From an uncultured Muribaculaceae bacterium (lineage in GTDB: Bacteria; Bacteroidota; Bacteroidia; Bacteroidales; Muribaculaceae): a stretch of DNA of 51,446 nucleotides. Where the stretch lies: contig CAJTZQ010000019.1 in the NCBI GenBank assembly GCA_910583795.1, positions 537 through 51,982 on the forward strand, in the 5' to 3' direction. The translations under genes were made by a program, and so were the position numbers. The notes beneath the pieces were generated by a model that had not been told where the DNA came from, searched no databases, and was given only the letters and a program-made list of their open reading frames with translations. Shown in pieces: positions 26,815 through 34,740 of this stretch; the first letter of the stretch is position 1, and the number at the start of each line of letters is the position of its first letter.

Positions 26815-27754
26815 TGGGAGTATTGTCGGGAGATTCGGCGAGCATCTGTGCCCGGCTTTTGCTCCTTGTCACGAGAAATACACCGGTGAAGACGAGAACG
26901 ATGGCTATGCCGTTGGCAATAGTGAATTTGCCGATGCCTGCCCATACTGCCACTAACGATGCTACAATCGGCTGAACATAGTTATACATCGCTGTCACTG
27001 TGGGGCGAAGATTCTTTTGTCCCAAGGGGAGTAAAAGGTAACTGAGGAATGTCGGTCCCACTACAAATGCAATCGCACCCCAGATCACAATCGATGGGGC
27101 TGCCACCCAATCCATATTGATCCATTCGCCGTATGTGAACGGTATGACGCAGATGCTTGCGTATGTAAACATCCATTTCATCAGGGTTACGGGACTGTAT
27201 TTACCGATAAGCTTCTTGAAAAACACAAGATAGCATGAGAAACTCAACTGGGCGCAGATCACGAGCAGATCACCTGCCGATGCTCCCCCTGTTTCTCCAG
27301 AAGAACTTCCGATTATGAGGATGAGAGCACCGATCGCACCGAGAAACACTCCACCCACTTTCAGTTTGGTGACCGGCTCATGAAGCACTATTGCAGCGAG
27401 CACCATTGTCAATATCGGGAGGGAAGTGGTGATGATCGAAGCGTTGACAGGAGATGTCAGGCTCAAGCCCCAAATGAAGCAGCATTGATTGATGACTATG
27501 CCGAATAAGGATGCGAAAAACATGTTGAGAAGGTCTTTAGGTGAAACCTTCTCATTTTTGGAAAAGAGGGATATTATCCAGAATAGAACTGCCGCGCCGA
27601 TCATGCGGCAATCTGTGAGCAAGAGCGGGGTCATACCTCCCGCAAGAATCAATTTTCCTAACGGGGCGCTTACACCCCATAGAAATTCGGCACCGATCAT
27701 GGCACCATGACCTTTCAATTTATCAATATCCATAATAAAGTGATGACTCTCCAA
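26810..27754 (-). CDS. DMT-superfamily (EamA) permease
   Basis: A 314-residue inner-membrane protein with about ten hydrophobic helices in two EamA repeats, starting GAEFLWGVSAPLGKLILAGG. Motifs such as VNASIITTSLPILTMVLAAI and AMYNYVQPIVASLVAVWAGI are typical of drug/metabolite transporters. The start may be Met1 (27754) or Met8 (27733); a -7 element at 27821-27828 fits both. Substrate unknown. Transcribed alone. Confidence 0.9.
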   Translation of the reverse strand: MESHHFIMDIDKLKGHGAMIGAEFLWGVSAPLGKLILAGGMTPLLLTDCRMIGAAVLFWIISLFSKNEKVSPKDLLNMFFASLFGIVINQCCFIWGLSLTSPVNASIITTSLPILTMVLAAIVLHEPVTKLKVGGVFLGAIGALILIIGSSSGETGGASAGDLLVICAQLSFSCYLVFFKKLIGKYSPVTLMKWMFTYASICVIPFTYGEWINMDWVAAPSIVIWGAIAFVVGPTFLSYLLLPLGQKNLRPTVTAMYNYVQPIVASLVAVWAGIGKFTIANGIAIVLVFTGVFLVTRSKSRAQMLAESPDNTPR

Positions 27755-27820
27755 TTGTCAGCTTCACGCAGCAAATGCCGGATTAATGGAACTACGTGAT
27801 GAGCCTGGTGATTCGGGATG

Positions 27821-27828
27821 CAAAATTA
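27821..27828 (-). promoter_or_regulatory. -7 element of the DMT permease gene
   Basis: Minus-strand TAATTTTG inside ATTTATTAATTTTGCA, the same string found before pldA and, with one change, before the RiPP operon. Confidence 0.45.
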
Positions 27829-27861
27829 ATAAATTTAAGGGTAAAAGTTAATAGTGCAACA

Positions 27862-29334
27862 TTATCTTTTCCAGAATGAGGGGAGAAGCATCACAAGAAA
27901 AGTAAAAAGTTCAAGTCGACCTACGAGCATAACGATGGTGAGAAGCCATTTCACGGCATCCGGCAGAAGTGCAAAAGAACCTCCCGCTCCGGTAACGCCG
28001 TATCCCAGCCCGTTGCACCCGATGCAAGAACACACCATAAACACAGAATCTGTCATGGTGAAGCCATACATCGTTATGAATCCGGCAGATATTATGATCA
28101 CCAGCACATAAAGGGTGATAAATGCAGAAATGCGTGTGACGAGACTATTGTTGAGGGCACTGCCGTTGAGATGGACAACATAAGTGCGTTTCGGAAAGAC
28201 CGTTTTCTTGATTTCATTCATAAAATTATGTTTCATGACAAGAAAACGGTCTATTTTTATTCCACCGGAAGTGGATCCGGCACATGCTCCGCAAACCATA
28301 AGAAAGATAGTGAGAAGCAGGGAGAACGGTCCCCATCCTTCTGCTTCCCCGATTGAAAATCCTGTGGAGGTGATGGCGGAAATTATATGAAATACCGGAT
28401 ATAACACACCCTGTTGCCAGGAAGACACTTCTCCACGGACATACAATGAAAATAGCAGCATCAAATAGGCAACCCCAACCACTATAAGGAAAGCCTTGAA
28501 CACTGAATTTTCAGACAGGGAGCGAAATCCCTGTTTCCGTAGATTATATAAAGATATGAAATTCATTCCGGCAATAAACATGACAACCGACACAATGACA
28601 AGGATATAATCGGAATGCCAATATTCAATTCCGGCGTTACGGGTGGAGAACCCACCTGTAGCTACAGCCGCGAAGGTCTGACAAATACTGTCGAACAGAT
28701 TCATGGGCCCGGCCCAGAGCAGTAAAGTCGAAACAATGGTCAAAAGTGCATACACACCCCATATAGAAAGAGCGGTCTGCCTTATTCTCGGGTGGATCTT
28801 GTCGTGGGTGATTCCGGTGGCTTCGGCATTAAACATAGAGATGCCAGAAGGTTTGTTAAGTTCGGGCAAGACGGCGAGCATGAAGAGGATTATCCCTAAT
28901 CCTCCTATCCATTGAGTGAAAGCTCTCCAGAATAGTATCCCATGGGAATGAGACTCGACATCAGTGATCACGCTCGCCCCGGTGGTGGTGAATCCCGAAA
29001 TCACTTCAAACATAGCATCAGTGAACCCTATAGGATTTTTGCATAGCATAAAGGGAATCATTCCGAAAAGTGAAAAAATGATCCATATCACCGATGTGAT
29101 TATAAATCCCTCTCGGTTCCTGATCACATTTGTCCCCCTGTTTTTGACCGAAATTTCAGCTAATCCCCCGGCGAATGCCGCCCCGGCTGCCGCGATCAGA
29201 AAAACTGACCAGTCGTCTTCTTGATATATAAGGCTTATTACCATAGGTAACAAAAGTAATATTGCCTCTATCAGGACAAGACGTCCGATTACTCTTATGA
29301 CGGCTGCCGGATTTATGGAAGATCCTATAGACAT
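27862..29334 (-). CDS. trkH: TrkH-family potassium uptake membrane subunit
   Basis: A 490-residue membrane protein with four pore-loop repeats. Selectivity-filter segments include SGFTTTGASV, FAAVATGGFSTRNAG, AITSTGFSIGEA and CIGCNGLGYGVTGAGG, each with the conserved filter glycine. It forms the potassium channel-like part of Trk and imports K+ together with TrkA. It lies 9 bases after trkA in the same operon. Confidence 0.93.
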   Translation of the reverse strand: MSIGSSINPAAVIRVIGRLVLIEAILLLLPMVISLIYQEDDWSVFLIAAAGAAFAGGLAEISVKNRGTNVIRNREGFIITSVIWIIFSLFGMIPFMLCKNPIGFTDAMFEVISGFTTTGASVITDVESHSHGILFWRAFTQWIGGLGIILFMLAVLPELNKPSGISMFNAEATGITHDKIHPRIRQTALSIWGVYALLTIVSTLLLWAGPMNLFDSICQTFAAVATGGFSTRNAGIEYWHSDYILVIVSVVMFIAGMNFISLYNLRKQGFRSLSENSVFKAFLIVVGVAYLMLLFSLYVRGEVSSWQQGVLYPVFHIISAITSTGFSIGEAEGWGPFSLLLTIFLMVCGACAGSTSGGIKIDRFLVMKHNFMNEIKKTVFPKRTYVVHLNGSALNNSLVTRISAFITLYVLVIIISAGFITMYGFTMTDSVFMVCSCIGCNGLGYGVTGAGGSFALLPDAVKWLLTIVMLVGRLELFTFLVMLLPSFWKR

Positions 29335-29343
29335 ATTTCTGAA

Positions 29344-30678
29344 TTATCTAAAGAAACGGTTAAGTTTTGTCATGCTACCTGGTGCATAAAACACAACGAC
29401 ATGGTCACCGGGATTGATTTGGGTGCTACCTTCAGCGAGCATCCCGGCTTTGTTGCGGATAATACCGCCGATGGTGATGCCGCGTGGCAGAGAAAGCTGA
29501 GAGATGGGGGCGGATATGATTTTAGAATCCGCGGTGGCGATCAATTCGGTTATTTCCGCAGTGCCGAGAGATATGCATTGTGCGGTAGCCATGTTGCAAT
29601 CGAGTAACACACTGAGAATCTTGCCGGCATTGAGAAGCTTCTTGTTGATGATTTTGTCGATTGAAAGTGATTCCGCCTCGGGCATATATTGTAATTCCTC
29701 GATTCTTGCCACAGTTTTTCCCACACCATGTTCACGTGCCACCATGCAGGAAACAATGTTGGTCTCCGAACTGCCTGTGAGTGCAAGAAACATATCGCAT
29801 TGGTCAATTCCCTCTTCCTCTAACGCCACAACATCGTTCACTCTTGAATTTACAGCCACCGCCCCTTTAAATCGGGATGCGATTATATTGCAACGCTCTT
29901 TATCGGGATCGATCACCGTGATATCGTAGTCGTGACAGATAAGTTCGAGAAGATTTTCTGTCACTCTTCCGGCGCCACAGATCATGATCCGCTTAGTTTT
30001 GGTGACTTTTTTTCCGCAAAGCTCGGGTAGTATTTCACAATTTTCAGGGAGAACGGAAAAATATATTGTGTCGCCTTCAAGCAGACGATCTTCTCCACGA
30101 GGAATTATTATCTCGCTTCCCCTTTTGATGGCAGACACGTGGAATTTTCTTGGATTGTTGGGAACTTCATTAAGAGACTTTCCACACAAAACTCCATCAG
30201 GCAACATTCTAACTCCGGCAACAATCAAGGCACCCTGATGTAGCTCGATCCAATCGTTGACCCAATTGTGTTTTATAAAATGCTTGATCTCCACCGCCGC
30301 GAGTTTTTCCGGGTATATTGTCATATCAATACCCGTGCGACGGAACAGCTGGCGGTTGCTCTCTAAATCAAAGTCAGGATTGTCAACACGAGCCACGCAT
30401 CTGAAGGTGCCACAATCTTTTGCAATCTGGCATGCAATAAGATTACCGGTCTCATTAGGTGTCACCGCCACAAAAAGATCAGCATTTTCTGCTCCACATT
30501 GTTTCAAATTATAGCGGGAGAGTGGGCTGCCTTCGAATGTTATGAAATTGCTTATGGAATCAAGTTCGGCAAGATGATCATGGTCTGTGCCCATCAGCAC
30601 GATATCTTGACCTTCCACCGAGAGGGTGCGTGCAATATGGGTTCCTGTCTCTCCGTCGCCGGCTACAATGATTTTCAT
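29344..30678 (-). CDS. trkA: TrkA cytosolic NAD-binding regulator of potassium uptake
   Basis: A 444-residue protein with two RCK units. The first opens with MKIIVAGDGETGTHIARTLS and the second with IMICGAGRVTENLLELI, both nucleotide-binding Rossmann motifs (GxGxxG-like). Each is followed by a TrkA_C ligand domain. It is peripheral to the inner membrane, binds TrkH and gates it in response to nucleotides. The first gene of the trkA-trkH pair; its start is 103 bases downstream of the SDR stop, so it may be co-transcribed with it. Confidence 0.93.
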   Translation of the reverse strand: MKIIVAGDGETGTHIARTLSVEGQDIVLMGTDHDHLAELDSISNFITFEGSPLSRYNLKQCGAENADLFVAVTPNETGNLIACQIAKDCGTFRCVARVDNPDFDLESNRQLFRRTGIDMTIYPEKLAAVEIKHFIKHNWVNDWIELHQGALIVAGVRMLPDGVLCGKSLNEVPNNPRKFHVSAIKRGSEIIIPRGEDRLLEGDTIYFSVLPENCEILPELCGKKVTKTKRIMICGAGRVTENLLELICHDYDITVIDPDKERCNIIASRFKGAVAVNSRVNDVVALEEEGIDQCDMFLALTGSSETNIVSCMVAREHGVGKTVARIEELQYMPEAESLSIDKIINKKLLNAGKILSVLLDCNMATAQCISLGTAEITELIATADSKIISAPISQLSLPRGITIGGIIRNKAGMLAEGSTQINPGDHVVVFYAPGSMTKLNRFFR

Positions 30679-30780
30679 CTTAAGAGTTTTTATCGGGCAT
30701 TGATAGTGTCTGAGCCCAAGGTTTTACATATTTAACGATATATTATAGATTTAATTGGATTGACATATATTGTTATTTTA

Positions 30781-31557
30781 TTAACTGAGGGACTGAACAC
30801 CTCCACCATTGACCATAAGAGTCTGTCCTGTTACCCATTCGGAAATAGGGGCGGCGAAATACAAAACAGCACCTGCGATATCTGAAATCTCTCCGAGACG
30901 TTTGATTGGAGTATGTGACAACATTTTTGCCTCAATTTCTGGAGTCAAGACTGATGCAAGCGCCCTTGTCCGGGTAGCACCGGGGGCGATATTGTTGATT
31001 CTGATTCCCATAGGCCCGAAATCAAAAGCAAGATTGGATGCAAGATGATTGAGTGCGGCTTTAGAAGACCCATATATCGACATGTCTGGGTCATTATTGA
31101 CGCTGCTCATTGAAGATATATTGATTATGCTCCCATAGCCTGATTCTTTCATAAATGGGGTTGTAAGTTTGCATAATTGCCATGGCGCAAATACGTTTAT
31201 GGCATAAATGCGTTCTACATATTCCCGATCGATTTTAAATGGATTTTCCCGTCCCCCTCCTCCCATTCCTGCATTATTCACAAGAATATTCACAGTATTA
31301 TATGTATCGACTGTAAATCTTACGAGTCTGTCAATGTCATCAGGATCAAGCACATTACATGATGCCGCGACGGCTTCCCCTCCTGAATTTGAAATATCAC
31401 TCGCTGTTTCCTGAGCCTTTTCAAGAGAAAGATCGCTTACAACGACAGATGCTCCGGCTGCAGCAAGAATCTTGCATGAAGCTTTGCCGATACCGTCACC
31501 TCCTCCTGTGACAAGTGCAACTTTTCCTGATAAATCAAGTAAAGATTTAATGTCCAT
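30781..31557 (-). CDS. hdhA: SDR oxidoreductase, HdhA-like (7-alpha-hydroxysteroid dehydrogenase?)
   Basis: A 258-residue classical short-chain dehydrogenase. The cofactor motif is TGGGDGIGK with NNAG, and the catalytic residues are Ser in NISSMSS and YGSSKAALNHL (Tyr/Lys). ASVVVSD, NIAPGATRTRALASVLTPEI, KMLSHTPIKRLGEISDIAGA and the ending NGGGVQSLS closely follow my memory of E. coli HdhA, which oxidises the 7-alpha-hydroxyl of bile acids. The Asp after the VVVSD strand favours NAD over NADP. For a gut organism bile-acid oxidation is plausible, but SDR substrates cannot be fixed by sequence alone. Confidence 0.8.
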   Translation of the reverse strand: MDIKSLLDLSGKVALVTGGGDGIGKASCKILAAAGASVVVSDLSLEKAQETASDISNSGGEAVAASCNVLDPDDIDRLVRFTVDTYNTVNILVNNAGMGGGGRENPFKIDREYVERIYAINVFAPWQLCKLTTPFMKESGYGSIINISSMSSVNNDPDMSIYGSSKAALNHLASNLAFDFGPMGIRINNIAPGATRTRALASVLTPEIEAKMLSHTPIKRLGEISDIAGAVLYFAAPISEWVTGQTLMVNGGGVQSLS

Positions 31558-31734
31558 TTTATTTGCTTTAAATTATTGTTAATAAGATAGTAAATCAGCT
31601 ATGCCATTTCATAAATGAAGTCTATTATAACGTTTTGTAATGCCAGAGATCATCAGAATGACAGTATTAATAGCTACTTAAAATCTAACATTCTTCTCTT
31701 GTATCATGTTTAATGTTGGTAACTGTAAAATTTT

Positions 31735-31899
31735 AGTGTATGTTTACTTTTGGCATAAGTTAATATTTAGAAAGAGTTTTTGAGGTTGTTTTGAGACTGA
31801 GTGAAGGAGTTATGGGGTTCCATAACGACTGAATGAAGGCTTAAAACAGACCAAAAAGACTTCTAAAGATTTCTTAATGTTAAAAGTAAACATACTCTT
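31735..31899. repeat. Long imperfect palindromic element, copy A
   Basis: A roughly 165-base imperfect inverted repeat. The outer arms are TATGTTTACTTTT at about 31739-31751 and its complement at about 31881-31893. Further pairing runs inward (GAGTTTTTGAGGTTGTTTT with the complement of AAAACAGACCAAAAAGACT) to a central hairpin GTTATGG/CCATAAC (31809-31825). The core resembles a second copy at 41887-42025. No coding frame. It lies upstream of the SDR and downstream of the Xus operon terminator. Confidence 0.65.
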
Positions 31900-31936
31900 A
31901 AATATATTTTTTGTAGCATTATCTTCAATAAAGAAA

Positions 31937-31965
31937 GGGAGTGCCGGTATATAGCCGACGCTCCC
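31937..31965 (-). terminator. Terminator of the Xus-like operon
   Basis: Outer stem GGGAG (31937-31941) with CTCCC (31961-31965), and inner pairing across CCGG...CCG. On the minus strand it is followed by TTTCTTTATT. It lies about 50 bases past the PepSY stop. Confidence 0.65.
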
Positions 31966-32016
31966 CTCCATATTGATTGATTCTGTCTATTAAAGAATTG
32001 ATTATTTGTATTATTG

Positions 32017-33267
32017 TCAGTTAGTTTTTTTCTTGCCTAAATGTTTGATCCAGATATAATATCCGGTCAAGGGGAGGCTTGCTCCCAGCAAAGCTCCGAG
32101 CAACCAGAGAATTCTTGTGAATAAGCCACCGAGTGATCCGGTGTGAATTGAGTATATCCATCCTCTCAGTTTATCAGCTCCCTTGGAATCTGTATAAGCT
32201 ACCGAGGGTGTTATTTCTCCGGAACGACGGTTAAAGTCATATTTGTCGGAAGCACGGTTATTCCCGGAATTTCCGAGTGTGACTGTAGCAGTTTCAGATC
32301 CGATAGTGATCTGGGGGGCATCAGGATATTTTTCATTTAATTCGTCATAAACCTGTTGCCAACGCCCAAATTCAGAACGGTGACCTCCACCTCTTCTGCC
32401 CCAGCCTTCGCCGCGACCTTCACCACGACTTTCGCCGCGACCTTCACCGCGACCTTCACCGCGACCTTCACCACGATGTCCGTTGCGACCTTCGCCGCGA
32501 GTTTCCTGAGCAAGACCCTCTTGAGGTAAAGAATTTTTATCGGTTGAGGAAGATTTTGGTTGACCGAAATTCCTTGGAGTATGCTCCACTCCACATACGG
32601 CATAGAAGGCTGTGCGATACCAATCGAATGACCATGTCAGACCTGTGAGCGCCATAGCCAAGACAAAAATCAATGCATACATACCTCCGGCAACATGCAA
32701 GCCTCTCCAGAAACCTTTCCATCCGTTGGAGAATGATATAGAAAGGCTGCGCCGCAGGTTTTTCTTTGCTCTCGGCACCCATATAATAATGCCTGTTATC
32801 AACACTATTACAAATATCAGTGTCGATATGCCAACGAGAAGTTTCCCGATTTTAACTCCGTCTCCATGAGGGTTTGCACTGTCGAGCAGCCAACGGTGCA
32901 ATTTAAACATGGTTGAAAAGAATCCCAATCGTTCGTATTTACCGGTTATTTCTCCGGAATATTGATCGATAAAAAGGGAAGCACGGCGTGGTTTTGAAAG
33001 GTTGACCTGATATGTACGTTCTTTGTCGGAAAAGACTGTGACGCCGGTGATATTGACACTGTCAGGGAGGGAAGCCTTTACAGTCTCCATCAACTCTTTC
33101 ATTTGGATAGGCTCCTCCTTGACTTCGTTCACATAATATACTTCACTTTTGACAGCTCTTGTTATTTCAGGTTCAAAGATGAGCATCGCCCCTGAAAAGC
33201 ATATCAGGGTGATGAATATTCCGAAAGGAATTGAAAGCCAAAGGTGAAGTTTTCTCCAAAGTTTCAT
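32017..33267 (-). CDS. xusC: PepSY-domain inner-membrane protein (XusC-like)
   Basis: A 416-residue PepSY_TM protein. Helices start LHLWLSIPFGIFITLICFSG (about 8-30), followed by PepSY-type periplasmic sequence, a helix pair at about 145-170, one at about 195-220 (GLHVAGGMYALIFVLAMALT) and a last one near 385-410. Conserved His residues (HLW, HRW, GLH, SIH) may bind heme or assist electron transfer. Between about 248 and 292 lies an unusual run rich in Gly/Glu/Arg with GEGR repeats. In Bacteroides the XusABC set imports iron-siderophore complexes, and XusC is thought to reduce the iron or move it at the inner membrane. Last gene, 7 bases after xusB. Confidence 0.85.
   Translation of the reverse strand: MKLWRKLHLWLSIPFGIFITLICFSGAMLIFEPEITRAVKSEVYYVNEVKEEPIQMKELMETVKASLPDSVNITGVTVFSDKERTYQVNLSKPRRASLFIDQYSGEITGKYERLGFFSTMFKLHRWLLDSANPHGDGVKIGKLLVGISTLIFVIVLITGIIIWVPRAKKNLRRSLSISFSNGWKGFWRGLHVAGGMYALIFVLAMALTGLTWSFDWYRTAFYAVCGVEHTPRNFGQPKSSSTDKNSLPQEGLAQETRGEGRNGHRGEGRGEGRGEGRGESRGEGRGEGWGRRGGGHRSEFGRWQQVYDELNEKYPDAPQITIGSETATVTLGNSGNNRASDKYDFNRRSGEITPSVAYTDSKGADKLRGWIYSIHTGSLGGLFTRILWLLGALLGASLPLTGYYIWIKHLGKKKTN
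32404..32500 (-). repeat. 12-base tandem repeats coding GEGR in xusC
   Basis: Imperfect copies of a 12-base unit (CGACCTTCACCG on the plus strand) run through this stretch and encode GEGR, GESR, GRNG and GEGW units. Unit length keeps the frame, so copy-number change would alter only loop length. Confidence 0.75.
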
Positions 33268-33274
33268 TGTTCAC

Positions 33275-34675
33275 TTATTTTTGAGGAGTGAGATAACCGA
33301 AACCGGTGACAGATGAAGCGTCGACTGTCAGACCTTTGTCAGCTACTGCGGTCGCCGGAGTTATGCCATATACAACCGGCTTACCGTCTGTCTGGGTCAC
33401 AGCAACATATACCTTCCCGTCTTTTACGAACACATCTTTTGCAATTGTAGAAATGCTTGATGGAAGACCTGAAACATATTTAAGAGTCTTAGCATCTGCG
33501 TCGAAAATGGCAAGTTGAAGAGCTGTGCCGGAAAATCCTTCTCCATATGCTTCGTTATACATCTGAAGAATGAAGTAGTTTCCTCCTGCCGGCCAGCAGC
33601 GCATAAAGCTTTTACCGGCAAGTTGCTCGATGTTGCAATAATAGCTATCGAAATCTGTCGTCCCTGCAGGAATACGGCAAACGCCTGCATCAAGTTTTGT
33701 TTGTTGAGCCGGGTCAGTCTGTGTTTTTGCGTAACTGGGTGAGAATACATAGATGTCTCCGTTTTCTGCTGCCCAAACAGTCTGGTAGTATTGAGACCTG
33801 TAACGTCCTGCCGGGAAACTGATTTTGTCGGTGTGTGCGATTACGGGATTTTGGAATTGGGCATTAGGATATATTGCCACCCAACAATCATCGGGATATT
33901 GGGTTCCGCTGATTGTCCCTGCCTTGTATGCTCCCGAGCCTGTTCCACCATCCTCTGTCTTTACAAGATGGTCGTTTCCGGGTCGTACCCACTTACCGTC
34001 GCCGTCAGCATATCCATATTGACTCAGACCCATCGGAATAACACCACAATATAGACGCGATCCTGATTGTTCAGCTCCGGAAAGAGTGACGTATTCACCG
34101 TTGCCAAGGAAGTTTTCCATTGAATATAGTCCGGCAGATGTGTCATTGGATTTTGCTGTCTCGTTTTCGACATCAAGATATGTCACGAGTAGGGTCTGAG
34201 GATAAAATCCCTTAGAATCAGCACCCGTTGTGCCTGTTCCTGTAGACATCGTAAGGATATACTGGTCATACATTCCATAAGATGAGAAACGGCTGATCTT
34301 ATATTCCACGTCGCGGGCTTTCATTTCTCCCGATTCGTCAAGAATATAGCTGCGGGTTGTGCCGGCGTTTCCCTGATTATAGGTGAGGGCATAGAGAAAG
34401 TTCTTGTAGAACACCCATTGAGTGGCACCGTCGTTGGTCAGACCGTTGTTTTCGGTAGATACAGTCCCTTCGTCGATCGAAGGCGCCGTCACCAGCACAT
34501 TGGCTGTGCCGTTTTGTCCGTTCACTTGTGCCGCGAGCACATATTTCCCTTGTGCGGAAGGGGTGCCCGGTTCCGGTGCCGGCTCTGGATTATCGTTATT
34601 GTCTGAACAAGCAACCAAAGAGAGGATAGGGAGAGACATCGCTGCCATCAATCCCCTGAAGTAAAGTTTATTCAT
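33275..34675 (-). CDS. xusB: DUF4374 surface lipoprotein (XusB-like)
   Basis: A 466-residue lipoprotein. The signal has LVAC with the lipid cysteine at 23, followed by an acidic SDNNDNPEPAPEPG linker typical of surface-exported Bacteroidetes lipoproteins. The body is a beta-propeller-like DUF4374 domain with many short strands. XusB of Bacteroides thetaiotaomicron belongs to this family and holds iron-siderophore at the cell surface for its TonB receptor. Gene order receptor, DUF4374, PepSY is the same here. It lies 65 bases after the receptor gene and 7 before xusC. Confidence 0.87.
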   Translation of the reverse strand: MNKLYFRGLMAAMSLPILSLVACSDNNDNPEPAPEPGTPSAQGKYVLAAQVNGQNGTANVLVTAPSIDEGTVSTENNGLTNDGATQWVFYKNFLYALTYNQGNAGTTRSYILDESGEMKARDVEYKISRFSSYGMYDQYILTMSTGTGTTGADSKGFYPQTLLVTYLDVENETAKSNDTSAGLYSMENFLGNGEYVTLSGAEQSGSRLYCGVIPMGLSQYGYADGDGKWVRPGNDHLVKTEDGGTGSGAYKAGTISGTQYPDDCWVAIYPNAQFQNPVIAHTDKISFPAGRYRSQYYQTVWAAENGDIYVFSPSYAKTQTDPAQQTKLDAGVCRIPAGTTDFDSYYCNIEQLAGKSFMRCWPAGGNYFILQMYNEAYGEGFSGTALQLAIFDADAKTLKYVSGLPSSISTIAKDVFVKDGKVYVAVTQTDGKPVVYGITPATAVADKGLTVDASSVTGFGYLTPQK

Positions 34676-34740
34676 CTGTTATAGTATTGAAATTATAAAT
34701 TCATTAATTTATAGGTCTTCATGAAAGTCTTGACAATTTA

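Larger units (their letters stand above)
31558..32016. other. Intergenic region upstream of the SDR
   Basis: 459 bases without a credible gene. Contents: the palindromic element (31735-31899) and the terminator of the Xus-like operon (31937-31965). No clear SDR promoter is visible. Confidence 0.55.

Noticed and set aside
32404..32500. CRISPR-like array
   Set aside because: The 12-base units are contiguous without spacers and code GEGR repeats in frame within a membrane protein.
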